Positions 1 through 7,125 of a stretch of DNA of 37,563 nt are shown one piece after another (the stretch's first letter is position 1; each line of letters opens with the position of its first letter). Both the position numbers and the translations under genes were made by a program. Below the pieces are notes generated by a model. The model searched no databases. It saw only the letters and a list, made by a program, of their open reading frames with translations, and was not told where the DNA came from. Origin of the DNA: a virus; the IMG/VR virus record IMGVR_UViG_3300044729_001284, positions 1 through 37,563 of that record; one strand, 5' to 3'.

Positions 1-127
1 CTGGGCGCAGGAGCTGGCGAACTTCAGCGACAACCCGGAATGCTTTCGCGCCGCACTGCGGGCAATGATCGACGAGAGCAAGTTTCCGCCGACGCTGCCA
101 GAGTTCGTCGTCCTCTGCCGTAAGCAC
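1..127. repeat. Terminal overlap, left copy
   Basis: These 127 bases are identical to the last 127 bases of the window. The overlap lies inside one reading frame and restores an intact gene when the ends are joined. The simplest reading is a circular assembly with a k-mer-length overlap, not a biological terminal repeat. The unique circle is 37,436 bp. Confidence 0.97.
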
Positions 128-283
128 TACGTCAGGCCACCATCGCAGCAGATCGCGCTGCCGGACATGCCGCCCAAGCCGGACGCGTTCCCGTCTCGCG
201 ATGAGGCACGGCGCCGCCTGGCTGAGCTGAAAAAGAAATTCCCGTCGATGACGCGGGCGCTCGACGAGATCAAGGTCGAGTGA
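1..283 (+). CDS. Lambda P-like replication protein (helicase loader), C-terminal part
   Basis: This is the 3' portion of a gene that starts at 37291 and crosses the circular junction; base 1 is the third base of a codon. Joined, the protein has 142 residues. The sequence here holds the short motif FPPTLPEFVVLCRKH, resembling the lambda P-type N-terminal segment in which a helical bundle ends in a 'PP/PSP..F...CR' signature. The remainder is a charged tail rich in Arg, Lys and Glu. Proteins of this type recruit the host DnaB helicase to the phage origin. The position directly after a DUF1376 initiator-like gene matches the lambda O-P order. The stop overlaps the GTG start of the next gene by four bases. 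The family call is by motif and context; the helicase partner is inferred. Confidence 0.75.
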   Translation, partial: WAQELANFSDNPECFRAALRAMIDESKFPPTLPEFVVLCRKHYVRPPSQQIALPDMPPKPDAFPSRDEARRRLAELKKKFPSMTRALDEIKVE

Positions 284-480
284 CGGAATGCGATCTGTGC
301 TTGAGCCGGTCGGCGATCTTGGACTTCAACCGAACATGCTGTCGGGTGCGGTTCGTGATGTCGCTGCCGGGCAGAGCGCAGCGGGCCGGATGGCTGGAGC
401 GATGGAGAACGAAGGACGGGCCAGCGTTGGCCGAGGAAATCGAGAGGGAGGTCAAGGAGCGATGGAAACAGCGGATTTGA
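280..480 (+). CDS. Small Cys-containing conserved phage protein, unknown function
   Basis: This 66-residue product starts at GTG 280 in a GTGA overlap with the upstream gene. It has an N-terminal cysteine pair (CDLC, residues 4-7) and a CC pair at residues 20-21, which together could bind zinc, then a basic, tryptophan-rich helical C-terminus. GC-rich third positions favour this frame over the +2 frame that runs through the same DNA as an N-terminal extension of the RusA frame. I recognise the general pattern from other phage replication modules but know no function. The location between the helicase loader and RusA suggests a role in DNA metabolism. Confidence 0.7.
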   Translation: MTECDLCLSRSAILDFNRTCCRVRFVMSLPGRAQRAGWLERWRTKDGPALAEEIEREVKERWKQRI

Positions 481-1052
481 TGAGGACGCACGGCGGCAGG
501 CCGATGACGTTGCAGGAGTGCATGGAGGCGGAATTGGCAGCGCCGGCTCCCGATGATCGCGCGTGCGCGCATTTGCCGGGCTTCGAGCCGGAGCGCAGGA
601 CGAAGCTCGCGATCGACTTCGTTGTCCCGGGCGAGCCGAAGGGCAAGGGCCGGGCGCGCAGCCGGATCGCGAAGATGGGCGACGGTCGCCAGTTCGTGAC
701 GCACTACACGCCGAAGGACACGGTTGAGTACGAGAACCTTGTCCGCATGGCGGCGCACGAGGCGATGCGTGGCGAGGCACCGACCAGCCATCCCTGCCGC
801 GTGAAGCTGATCGCCTACTGCTCGATCCCGGCTTCCTGGTCGAAGAAGAAGCAGGCGCGAGCGCTGGCCGGTCAGGTCTTCCCGACTGGCAAGCCAGACC
901 TGGACAACACCGAGAAGGCTGTGCTCGACGGGATGAACAAGATCGTCTTCCGCGACGATTCGGTCGTCTGCGATGTGTCGAAGGCGAAGCGCTACAGCTC
1001 GATCCCGCGCGTCGAGGTCTGGGTGATCGAGCTCGACGGCGAGCCGGCCTGA
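462..1052 (+). CDS. rusA: RusA-like Holliday junction resolvase
   Basis: RusA enzymes are dimeric, metal-dependent endonucleases that cut Holliday junctions made in phage recombination and replication. With the start at ATG 462, the core begins at VVPGEPKGKGRAR (about residue 54). The acidic motif KPDLDN (residues 144-149) and FRDDSVV (about 163-169) supply the conserved aspartates. Start 462 has GGGAGG ten bases upstream; ATG 480 is the alternative, in a TGATG overlap with the preceding stop. The same frame is open back to 288, but those first 58 codons overlap the preceding gene and look non-coding. The roughly 45-residue N-terminal extension before the core is longer than in E. coli RusA. 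It fits with the leftward exonuclease and annealing genes as part of the phage's recombination set. Confidence 0.92.
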   Translation: METADLMRTHGGRPMTLQECMEAELAAPAPDDRACAHLPGFEPERRTKLAIDFVVPGEPKGKGRARSRIAKMGDGRQFVTHYTPKDTVEYENLVRMAAHEAMRGEAPTSHPCRVKLIAYCSIPASWSKKKQARALAGQVFPTGKPDLDNTEKAVLDGMNKIVFRDDSVVCDVSKAKRYSSIPRVEVWVIELDGEPA

Positions 1053-1055
1053 CCG

Positions 1056-1298
1056 ATGCAGCGGCGCGTCGATTGGTTCCGCATCCTCGACGATCTGAAG
1101 CGTCAGGGCTTCAGCCTCTACGCGCTGGAGGCGCAGGTCGCGATCCCGAAATCGACGCTGATCGGCTACAAGCAGGGCGCCGAGCCGAAGCACCTGGACG
1201 GCGAGAAGCTGATCGGCTTCTGGTGCCAGGTGACGGCCAACGAGCGCGGCGGAATCCCGACCGCAATCGTCACGCTCTCGGCGGCTCGGTCGAAATAA
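1056..1298 (+). CDS. Small helix-turn-helix protein
   Basis: The product has 80 residues. Residues about 18-45 (FSLYALEAQVAIPKSTLIGY) fit a helix-turn-helix in which a Ser/Thr-rich recognition helix follows a short turn, and the next segment KQGAEPKHLDGEKL looks like an XRE-type continuation. Similar small proteins sit just downstream of RusA in other beta- and gammaproteobacterial phages, from memory. Standing at the end of the replication genes and before the structural block, it is a reasonable candidate for a late-gene regulator, but nothing in the sequence proves this. Only three bases separate it from RusA. Confidence 0.72.
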   Translation: MQRRVDWFRILDDLKRQGFSLYALEAQVAIPKSTLIGYKQGAEPKHLDGEKLIGFWCQVTANERGGIPTAIVTLSAARSK

Positions 1299-1308
1299 AG
1301 GAGGAATC

Positions 1309-1797
1309 ATGGGAAATATCACGGTCTCAGAACTTCAGCGTCGCTTCGACTACCGAGACGACGGCGTGCTGGTGCGCAAGGTCAGGGCAAGCAACCAGCC
1401 AGCCGGAACAGTGGCCGGGAGCATTGCGAATACCGGCTACGTCATGATCAGCATCGACAGGCGCGATTACCTTGCGCACCGTCTCGTCTGGCTGCATTTT
1501 CGCGGCGAGTGGCCTGATGGCGATCTGGATCACATCAACGGAATCAAGCACGACAACCGGATCGAGAACCTTCGCCTGGCGACGAAGATGCAAAACATGG
1601 CGAACATCGGACGCTTTTCCAGCAACACGTCAGGGGCAAAAGGCGTGCATTGGCTTGCGAGCAAGCGGAAATGGCAGGCAAGGATCAGGATCGACGGTCG
1701 CCGCGTCCATCTGGGGTATTTCGACACATTGACGGCGGCAGCCAAGGCATACGACGAGGCCGCTTTGAAGCACCGTGGAGAGTTCGCGCGAATTTAG
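1309..1797 (+). CDS. HNH homing-type endonuclease with AP2 DNA-binding domain
   Basis: The product has 162 residues. The N-terminal half carries an HNH_3-like core: HRLVWLHFRGEWPDG, then DLDHINGIKHDNRIENLR around residues 72-90, with the His, Asn and the second His/Asn of the nuclease fold. The C-terminal part (about 105-160: GAKGVHWLASKRKWQARI, then HLGYFDTLTAAAKAYDEAA) is a typical AP2 DNA-binding domain. This HNH-AP2 architecture is that of free-standing phage homing endonucleases. A strong ribosome site (AGGAGG) precedes ATG 1309. Its stop codon TAG is the first three bases of a 19-bp sequence that recurs at two other gene borders. It is probably a selfish insertion between the replication and head genes. 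Confidence 0.9.
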   Translation: MGNITVSELQRRFDYRDDGVLVRKVRASNQPAGTVAGSIANTGYVMISIDRRDYLAHRLVWLHFRGEWPDGDLDHINGIKHDNRIENLRLATKMQNMANIGRFSSNTSGAKGVHWLASKRKWQARIRIDGRRVHLGYFDTLTAAAKAYDEAALKHRGEFARI

Positions 1798-1813
1798 TCG
1801 GGAATCCGACCGC
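1795..1813 (+). repeat. 19-bp late-region repeat, copy 1
   Basis: The sequence TAGTCGGGAATCCGACCGC contains the inverted repeat GTCGG-GAAT-CCGAC. Identical copies occur at 6946-6964 and 23075-23093, all in plus orientation. After 14 further bases each copy is followed by a looser ATYGSC-type stretch (ATCGGCAC here). This copy begins with the stop codon of the HNH gene and lies 59 bases before the first gene of the structural block. It could be an operator or promoter element, an RNA hairpin or an endonuclease-related site; the function is unknown. Confidence 0.85.
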
Positions 1814-1872
1814 CTAGCGCTCCGACAATCGGCACCGATCCCGACCCATCACCCACGACCACGGAGACGAAC

Positions 1873-2142
1873 ATGGCGAAACCCAAGCTGACCCCGCAAA
1901 CCCCCGGCGAGCCGGTGCAAGACCCCGCCGAGCTGACCAGCCCGGCAGCCGAAGCCGAAGCGGCAGCCCCCGAAGCCGATCAACCCACGACCACGGAGAC
2001 GGTCGAGGCCGTGACTGAGGCGCCCGCCGTGGTGGCTCCTGCTCCTGGCGAGCTGCCCGACGAGTCAGAGATCGACCCCGCTGCCATCGAGCGCCCGGTG
2101 CTCTCGAAGAAGGGATGGGTTGTTCCGCACAAGGCAGCCTGA
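1873..2142 (+). CDS. Small acidic Pro/Ala/Glu-rich protein before the portal
   Basis: The product has 89 residues with low-complexity composition rich in Ala, Pro, Glu and Thr through residue 65, ending in a short ordered-looking VLSKKGWVVPHKAA. It is preceded by a purine-rich ribosome site (GGAGACGAAC). Small proteins with a C-terminal 'L.K.GW.VP' tail occur beside podovirus portal genes, from memory, but have no known role. It is probably disordered and virion- or assembly-associated. Confidence 0.7.
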   Translation: MAKPKLTPQTPGEPVQDPAELTSPAAEAEAAAPEADQPTTTETVEAVTEAPAVVAPAPGELPDESEIDPAAIERPVLSKKGWVVPHKAA

Positions 2143-2144
2143 TC

Positions 2145-2399
2145 ATGGGCGGAATTATCGATGCGATCCTGGGCGGCGGCGACAAGCCATCAACGCCCCA
2201 GGTCGTGCCGCAAGACCCGAAGGCCGACGCAGCCAAGTCCGAAGCAGAAGCCGCGTCGAAGGCCAACGCGGCACGGATCGCCACGAAGCGGGCGAAGGCA
2301 GGCGGTAGCAGCCTGCTCGCGTCTGGCGCCAAGGGCGTCGGCGGAACTGCCGAGACATCCTCGGCACTTGCAACCGGCAAGACCACCCTGGGGCAGTGA
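2145..2399 (+). CDS. Small Gly/Ala/Lys-rich protein before the portal
   Basis: The product has 84 residues. It begins MGGIIDAILGGGDKP, a short amphipathic or hydrophobic N-terminus, followed by an Ala/Lys-rich helical stretch (about 30-55) and a Ser/Gly-rich tail ending GKTTLGQ. The start is ATG 2145, two bases after the preceding stop, so the genes are probably translated together. The stop TGA overlaps the portal ATG (TGATG). I assign no function. The composition resembles small head-tail or internal virion accessory proteins of podoviruses. Confidence 0.65.
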   Translation: MGGIIDAILGGGDKPSTPQVVPQDPKADAAKSEAEAASKANAARIATKRAKAGGSSLLASGAKGVGGTAETSSALATGKTTLGQ

Positions 2400-4024
2400 T
2401 GGAAAACGAACTCGCGAGTCAGATCATCCGGCGCCTGTCTGCGCTGAAGCAACTGCGCTCGCCGCATGAGACCGTCTGGCGCGAGTGCTTCGATCACACC
2501 TACCCGTTGCGCGGCTCCGGCATCGACGGCGACAAGCTCGATGCGCAGTCCGGGCAGACCCGCAAAGCGAACCTGCTCGATGCGACGGCGACCGACTCGT
2601 CGCGCATCCTGGCCTCGGCGATCATGTCGGGCCTCACTCCGGCGAATTCGCGCTGGTTCCAGCTCGATGTCGGCACCGAGTCGGACGACGAGCGGCGCTG
2701 GCTGGACGACTCGGCACAGGCGCTGTGGGAGAACATTCACGCGGCGAACTTCGACGCGGCCGGCTTCGAGTGCTGCGTCGATGTCGTGTGCGGCGGATGG
2801 TTCGCGCTCTACATCGACGACGACCGCGACGAGGGCGGGTTGCGCTTCGAGCAGTGGCCGCTGGCTGGCCTGTATTGCTCCAGCACCAACGCAGGCGGGC
2901 AGGTCGATACCGTCTATCGCAACTACACGCTGACCGCCGAGCAGGCCGTCAAGGAATTCGGCGAGCCCAACGAACCCGGCGAGAAGAGCTACAGCGTCAG
3001 CGCCAAGACCGCCAAGCTGGCGAAGGACAAGCCCGACGAGAAGATCGAATTCGTGCAGGCGATCTATCCGCGCCGGCCGTACATCGTCAATGCCCGCATG
3101 GCAAAGAACCTGCCGATCGCGAGCTGCACCGTCGAGGTCGGCGCGAAGAAGATCGTCCGCGAGTCCGGCTATCACGAAATGCCCGTCGTCGTGCCGCGCT
3201 GGATGCTGATCCCCGATTCGGTCTATGGCGTCGGCCCGGTCTATGACGCGCTGCCGGACATCAAGACGCTGAACGAGATCAAGCGCATGGAGCTGGCCGC
3301 TGCCGATCTGGCAATCTCCGGCATGTGGATCGCCGAAGACGACGGCGTGCTCAACCCGCGCACGGTCAAGGTCGGCCCGCGCAAGATCATCGTCGCCAAC
3401 AGCGTCGATTCGATGAAGCCGCTCTTGAGCGGTAGCGACTTCAAGGTCGCCTTCACCCAGGCGCAGCAGCTCCAGGCCGCGATCCGCAAGACGTTGATGG
3501 CCGACCAGCTCCAGCCGCAAGACGGCCCGGCCATGACGGCGACCGAAGTGCATGTGCGCGTCGGCCTGATCCGGCAACTGCTCGGCCCGATCTACGGCCG
3601 GCTGCAAGCCGAGTACCTGCAACCGATGATCGAACGCTGCTTCGGCCTGGCCTACCGTGCCGGCGTCTTCGGCGTCGCCCCCGACAGCCTGGCCGGTCGG
3701 GACTTCACCGTCCGCTACATTTCCCCCCTGGCGCGTGCCCAGAAGCTCGAAGACGTGACGGCCATCGAGCGCTTGAGCGTGAATGTCGGCCAGCTCGCCC
3801 AGGTGCAGCCCGAAGTGCTCGATCTGATCGACGGCGATCAGTCGGTGCGCGTGCTGTCCGATGCCCTGGGCGTACCGCAGAAGATCATCCGCAAGCCCGA
3901 GGACGTGCAGACCCTGCGCGAGAACCGGGCGCAGCAGCAGAAGGCAGCCATGCAGCAGGCGCAAGCCGCACAGATGCAGCAGGTCGCCGGTGAGGCGATG
4001 GTCAAGAAGGCAGCCGGCGCATGA
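2399..4024 (+). CDS. Portal (head-tail connector) protein, podovirus type
   Basis: The product has 541 residues and matches the podovirus head-to-tail connecting family (T7 gp8-like, recalled as PF12236). Its N-terminus includes RECFDHTYPLRGSG and LLDATATDSSRILASAIMSG, with the family's 'LTPANSRWFQL' segment. It has a long central wing/stem region and a Gln/Ala-rich helical C-terminus (about 500-541). Twelve copies form the ring through which DNA enters the capsid, docked by terminase during packaging and later by the tail adaptor. ATG 2399 overlaps the upstream stop; the frame is open one codon earlier, at GTG 2396. The length is normal for the family. The next gene starts in an ATGA overlap. 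Confidence 0.93.
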   Translation: MENELASQIIRRLSALKQLRSPHETVWRECFDHTYPLRGSGIDGDKLDAQSGQTRKANLLDATATDSSRILASAIMSGLTPANSRWFQLDVGTESDDERRWLDDSAQALWENIHAANFDAAGFECCVDVVCGGWFALYIDDDRDEGGLRFEQWPLAGLYCSSTNAGGQVDTVYRNYTLTAEQAVKEFGEPNEPGEKSYSVSAKTAKLAKDKPDEKIEFVQAIYPRRPYIVNARMAKNLPIASCTVEVGAKKIVRESGYHEMPVVVPRWMLIPDSVYGVGPVYDALPDIKTLNEIKRMELAAADLAISGMWIAEDDGVLNPRTVKVGPRKIIVANSVDSMKPLLSGSDFKVAFTQAQQLQAAIRKTLMADQLQPQDGPAMTATEVHVRVGLIRQLLGPIYGRLQAEYLQPMIERCFGLAYRAGVFGVAPDSLAGRDFTVRYISPLARAQKLEDVTAIERLSVNVGQLAQVQPEVLDLIDGDQSVRVLSDALGVPQKIIRKPEDVQTLRENRAQQQKAAMQQAQAAQMQQVAGEAMVKKAAGA

Positions 4025-4260
4025 ACCAGCCGCAGGCGCTTCCCCCCGAGGCCTATGCCCGCGTCTTCGAGAACCATGCCGAAGGCCGGCAAATCCTTGA
4101 AGAGCTGACGCGGCGCTTCGCCCGTCCTGCGGTGACGACTGGCGGCATTGACGCCGTGCTCCAGACCTACCAGCGCGACGGCTCGCGCAAGGTCGTCGAG
4201 TTCATCGTCGCCCGCATCAACCAGGCCGCAGGCCTCGACACTCCGGAGATCGACGAATGA
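4021..4260 (+). CDS. Bbp19-like small phage protein
   Basis: The product has 79 residues: EAYARVFENHAEGRQILEELTRRFAR followed by a variable loop and a helix GSRKVVEFIVARINQAAG. The pattern 'Y.R.F....G..IL..L...F' followed by 'G.R.VV..I...I' resembles the Bbp19-type domain found next to portal genes in BPP-1-like phages. The role is not established. It overlaps the portal stop by four bases and the next gene's start by four bases, so it is translationally coupled to both. Confidence 0.72.
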   Translation: MNQPQALPPEAYARVFENHAEGRQILEELTRRFARPAVTTGGIDAVLQTYQRDGSRKVVEFIVARINQAAGLDTPEIDE

Positions 4261-5525
4261 GCACAGACGGGTTTATAAAGATCAACCCGGAATCTGCTGG
4301 CCCTGCGATAGACAATGCTGTGTTCATGCGCGACGGTAAGAAGATATATCGCCAGCGCGTCGAGATGTATCCGTCCGCCATGATCAGCTTGGATGCTGGC
4401 GGGCGCTCTCGCGTTTCACAAATCACTACGCTGTTCGACGGAAAGACGCTCCGGCAGGAGGACGTCGACCTATGGGATACCAAGGGAACAGGAACGCGGA
4501 CGTTCGAGGATGGATCGATCAATAAACTGGATGTCGCCGCCGGGCAATATCTCGTGCGGCAGTCGAAGCAATACATGCCGTATTTCTCCGGCAAGAGCCA
4601 GATTATTGAACTGACATTTGACACATTCGGCCTTGAGATTGGCATCATTAAGCGGTACGGCTACTTCTCCAGCAACGCCGTCGCGCCTTATGCCAGCAAC
4701 CTTGATGGCTGGTATATCGAGAGCAACGGCGACACCGAGCAGTTCTATCTTGTCGTGGTCAATAACGGCACCGAGAAGCTGCGCCTCGACTGGACACAGT
4801 GGAGCAACTACGAGGCTATCGCCAGTCTCGACTGGGATAACTTCAACGTTAGCCTGATCGACTTCCTCTGGTTAGGCGGCGCGATCCTGCGGGCCTTCCA
4901 GAAAATGCCGACGGGCGGGTTTCCTGAGGCGCATGTCTATGACTATGCCGGGTCAGCTCCAGGCGTATTCATGCGCTCACCTAATCAGCCGGTGCGGTAC
5001 GAGATTCGCAGCACAGGCGGAACCGGAACCTTCCGAGCCATCTGCTCGGTAGTCGGCACTGAAGGCAGCTTGAACAACCAGTCAAAACCGTTGGTACTGC
5101 GGCATGACACACTGATCTTGGCCAACTCGGTCGGCACGATCTACGCAGTCAAGGGCGTGAAGAAGCGCGCGGACTTCCGCGATATTCCTGTCGAGATCAA
5201 TCAATTTGGCGGTTCGATGACAGCCACGGCAGATGCCGGTGTCTGGTTGCTATTGCTCAACCCAACGCTATCGGCCCCGCTCACCTACATACAGAAAAGT
5301 GCGGTCGATGAAGCCACAGCCACAAACCAGACAGTGACGAATGTAGGCCGCGAAATTGGCATCATTCACGTCAATCAAGCGGGTGTATCTATTCCGTTCG
5401 CGGACAATCAGCTTGCTTGGATGGGAATCAATATCGACAACACGCCGGACGAGTATGTGCTTGCATACCAGCCTCTGACGTTGAATCAGTCGATCAATGG
5501 GGCAATGACGCTTCAAGTGTTCTGA
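4257..5525 (+). CDS. Putative virion structural protein inserted in the head operon
   Basis: The product has 422 residues and is beta-rich throughout. A region around residues 75-140 (INKLDVAAGQYLVRQSKQYM, then FSGKSQIIELTFDTFG) resembles a family of phage structural proteins that share a 'Q....Y..GKSQ' signature and occur as capsid or neck decorations in many uncultured phages; this is from memory. No catalytic motif is visible. The codon use is visibly less GC-rich at third positions than the flanking portal and scaffold genes, so this gene and perhaps the next may have been acquired. It starts in an ATGA overlap and stops in a TGATG overlap. It could be a capsid fibre, decoration or receptor-contacting protein. 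Confidence 0.6.
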   Translation: MSTDGFIKINPESAGPAIDNAVFMRDGKKIYRQRVEMYPSAMISLDAGGRSRVSQITTLFDGKTLRQEDVDLWDTKGTGTRTFEDGSINKLDVAAGQYLVRQSKQYMPYFSGKSQIIELTFDTFGLEIGIIKRYGYFSSNAVAPYASNLDGWYIESNGDTEQFYLVVVNNGTEKLRLDWTQWSNYEAIASLDWDNFNVSLIDFLWLGGAILRAFQKMPTGGFPEAHVYDYAGSAPGVFMRSPNQPVRYEIRSTGGTGTFRAICSVVGTEGSLNNQSKPLVLRHDTLILANSVGTIYAVKGVKKRADFRDIPVEINQFGGSMTATADAGVWLLLLNPTLSAPLTYIQKSAVDEATATNQTVTNVGREIGIIHVNQAGVSIPFADNQLAWMGINIDNTPDEYVLAYQPLTLNQSINGAMTLQVF

Positions 5526-5920
5526 TGCTGCTCGATCTTCTGTTTCATTACGAGGCGCGCACATCCGGATCAGTCTCACGCAACTGGAGATTATTCGACG
5601 ATCTCCAGCAGTCTCCAGGTAAGAAAACTGCCGAATCAGTCGCTAGCCAAAGCGTTCGCCGAAAGCAAATGCGACTGTTCAAGTCGGCATGGTGGAAGCG
5701 ACTCAACATCGCACCCGAGCTGCTGCCCTACGTCGAACCGATCAAGCCATTCGAGACCATCGATGCCGTCCCGCCAGCGCCGACTTTTCCTTCAGCCTCA
5801 CTTATTCGCACTCGCGCCCGCACAGGCAAGGCGAGACTGCACCGAACCGCAGCACCGGAAATCCTTCCGGCTGCGCTTATCAGGTCGAAACCGACCTATC
5901 TTCCCTTGATTAGGAGCTAA
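5525..5920 (+). CDS. Hypothetical basic protein, unknown function
   Basis: The product has 131 residues, with ATG 5525 overlapping the upstream stop (TGATG). The same frame is open further upstream, but that part overlaps the structural gene. The N-terminus LLDLLFHYEAR is followed by a basic, tryptophan-containing middle (FKSAWWKRLNIAPELLPYVE) and a Pro/Arg-rich tail ending KPTYLPLIRS. Base composition matches the preceding gene more than the scaffold gene, suggesting the two travelled together. I recognise no family. It may be a partner or chaperone of the preceding structural protein. Confidence 0.55.
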   Translation: MLLDLLFHYEARTSGSVSRNWRLFDDLQQSPGKKTAESVASQSVRRKQMRLFKSAWWKRLNIAPELLPYVEPIKPFETIDAVPPAPTFPSASLIRTRARTGKARLHRTAAPEILPAALIRSKPTYLPLIRS

Positions 5921-5922
5921 CA

Positions 5923-6882
5923 ATGTTCAGGAGAAAATATGTTTTCATGGATCAGGCCAATGATGGCACGCAGGGCGGCGCGGGCGGCGGTGCAGCAGGC
6001 GCAGGCGCTCAAGGTGCAGCGGGCGCTGCTGGAGCAGGCCAGGCTGGCGCGGACGGTGCGGCAAGTGGTGCTGCTGGAGCATCTGGTAGCGCGCTGGCTG
6101 CCGGTCAGGCTGCGGCCGGAAGTGGTCAAGGCGCTGCAAGCGGCGCTGCTGCTGGCCCAAACGACTGGATTCCCGAGAAGTACCGCGTCACGAAAGCCGA
6201 CGGCGCACTCGACATCGAAGCGTCGGCGCGCAAGGTAGCGGACGCGCATCGCCACCTGGAACAGCGCCTCGGCGCGGGCGACGTGCCGCCGAAGTCGGCC
6301 GAAGAGTACGAGCTGAAGGGTCTGCCCGAGACGATCAAGATCGAGGACATCAAGGCCGATCCGGAAATGCAGAGCTTCCTCAAGTCGGCGCACGGCAAGG
6401 GCCTGACGAATGAGCAGGTCAGCTTCGTGCTCAACGAGTATCTGCAACGGGCGCCGAAACTGGTCGAGAACGGTGCCAGGCTGTCGGCGGAAGACACGAC
6501 CCGGGCGCTGAAGGATGTCTGGAAGAACGAGAGCGACTACGGCCAGAACATGGGCCACGCCTACCGGGCAGCCAGCGCGATCGCCGACAAGGCCGGCGTC
6601 AGCTTCGAGGAACTGGAGAAGTCCGGCCTCGGCAATCACCCGACTTTCATCCGCCTGATGGCGAGCATCGGCCCCGAGCTGGCCGAGGATGCGATCCCGA
6701 ACGGCGGGCAAGGCGTCAGCGCTGGAGACTTCGACGCCCAGGTCGCGGCGATCCGCGCAAACCCGGCTTACAACGATCCGAAGCACCCCGAGCACAAGCA
6801 GATCATGCAGAAGATGGACGCGCTCTACACCCGCAAGCACGGCACCAAGCCGCAGAAACTCTTCTCGGGCGTCGGCCACTAG
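5923..6882 (+). CDS. Capsid assembly scaffolding protein (T7 gp9-like)
   Basis: The product has 319 residues. Residues about 12-78 are a Gly/Ala/Gln-rich low-complexity arm, followed by NDWIPEKYRVTKADG, an opening typical of podovirus scaffolds, and a long acidic helical body containing PEMQSFLKSAHGKGLTNEQV. The C-terminal ~50 residues (DAQVAAIRANPAYNDPKHPE and beyond) form the short helical tail that in this family contacts the coat. Start 5923 has AGGAG seven bases upstream; the internal ATG 5947 is the alternative. It directs shell assembly and is lost before DNA filling. It sits just before the coat gene, as expected, and a terminator follows. Confidence 0.85.
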   Translation: MFRRKYVFMDQANDGTQGGAGGGAAGAGAQGAAGAAGAGQAGADGAASGAAGASGSALAAGQAAAGSGQGAASGAAAGPNDWIPEKYRVTKADGALDIEASARKVADAHRHLEQRLGAGDVPPKSAEEYELKGLPETIKIEDIKADPEMQSFLKSAHGKGLTNEQVSFVLNEYLQRAPKLVENGARLSAEDTTRALKDVWKNESDYGQNMGHAYRAASAIADKAGVSFEELEKSGLGNHPTFIRLMASIGPELAEDAIPNGGQGVSAGDFDAQVAAIRANPAYNDPKHPEHKQIMQKMDALYTRKHGTKPQKLFSGVGH

Positions 6883-6910
6883 ATCAATCGAATCCTCCTG
6901 TAGCACCTTC

Positions 6911-6940
6911 GCCCCGGCCAGTCCGGGGCTTTTTCTTTCC
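6911..6940 (+). terminator. Rho-independent terminator after the scaffold gene
   Basis: The stem GCCCCGG (6911-6917) pairs with CCGGGGC (6923-6929) around a five-base loop, followed by a T-rich run TTTTTCTTT. It lies 29 bases after the scaffold stop. It probably reduces transcription into the coat gene from upstream, or sets the 3' end of the portal-scaffold message. The 243-base gap up to the coat gene otherwise holds only the second 19-bp repeat and the coat ribosome site. Confidence 0.85.
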
Positions 6941-6945
6941 GCAAA

Positions 6946-6964
6946 TAGTCGGGAATCCGACCGC
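6946..6964 (+). repeat. 19-bp late-region repeat, copy 2
   Basis: This is an identical copy of the sequence at 1795-1813, lying between the scaffold terminator and the capsid gene, 161 bases before its ATG. ATTGCGCG follows after 14 bases, at the same spacing as the related stretches after copies 1 and 3. The intergenic location immediately after a terminator is what one would expect of a promoter or activator site for the capsid message, but no clear sigma-70 boxes are visible. Confidence 0.85.
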
Positions 6965-7125
6965 CCTCCAGATTGATGATTGCGCGCACCGGCCTGAAGT
7001 GGTCAGCAGACACCCGGAGCAGCACGACCCGCAGCGTCGTTGAAAGCCGAACGAAGAGCGCGACTGATGCAGGCCCAGAAATGGACACCCTGACCGGCTG
7101 ACCTTTCATCCTTCAGGAGAACGCT

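Noticed and set aside
1-127. Terminal repeats as T7-like packaging ends
   Set aside because: The 127-base repeat interrupts a gene in mid-codon order and equals a common assembly k-mer; a biological terminal repeat is less likely.
288-461. Upstream extension of the RusA frame to ATG 288
   Set aside because: The region is better explained by the 66-residue gene in another frame, with GC-rich third positions there.
1251-1264. Fourth copy of the 19-bp repeat inside the small HTH gene
   Set aside because: GGAATCCCGACCGC differs by a shifted base and lacks the inverted repeat; may be chance.
1814-3964. 716-codon minus-strand open frame opposite the portal genes
   Set aside because: Antisense shadow of GC-rich coding DNA; Arg/Leu/Ala-rich translation, no start signal, and the plus strand holds a clear portal gene.
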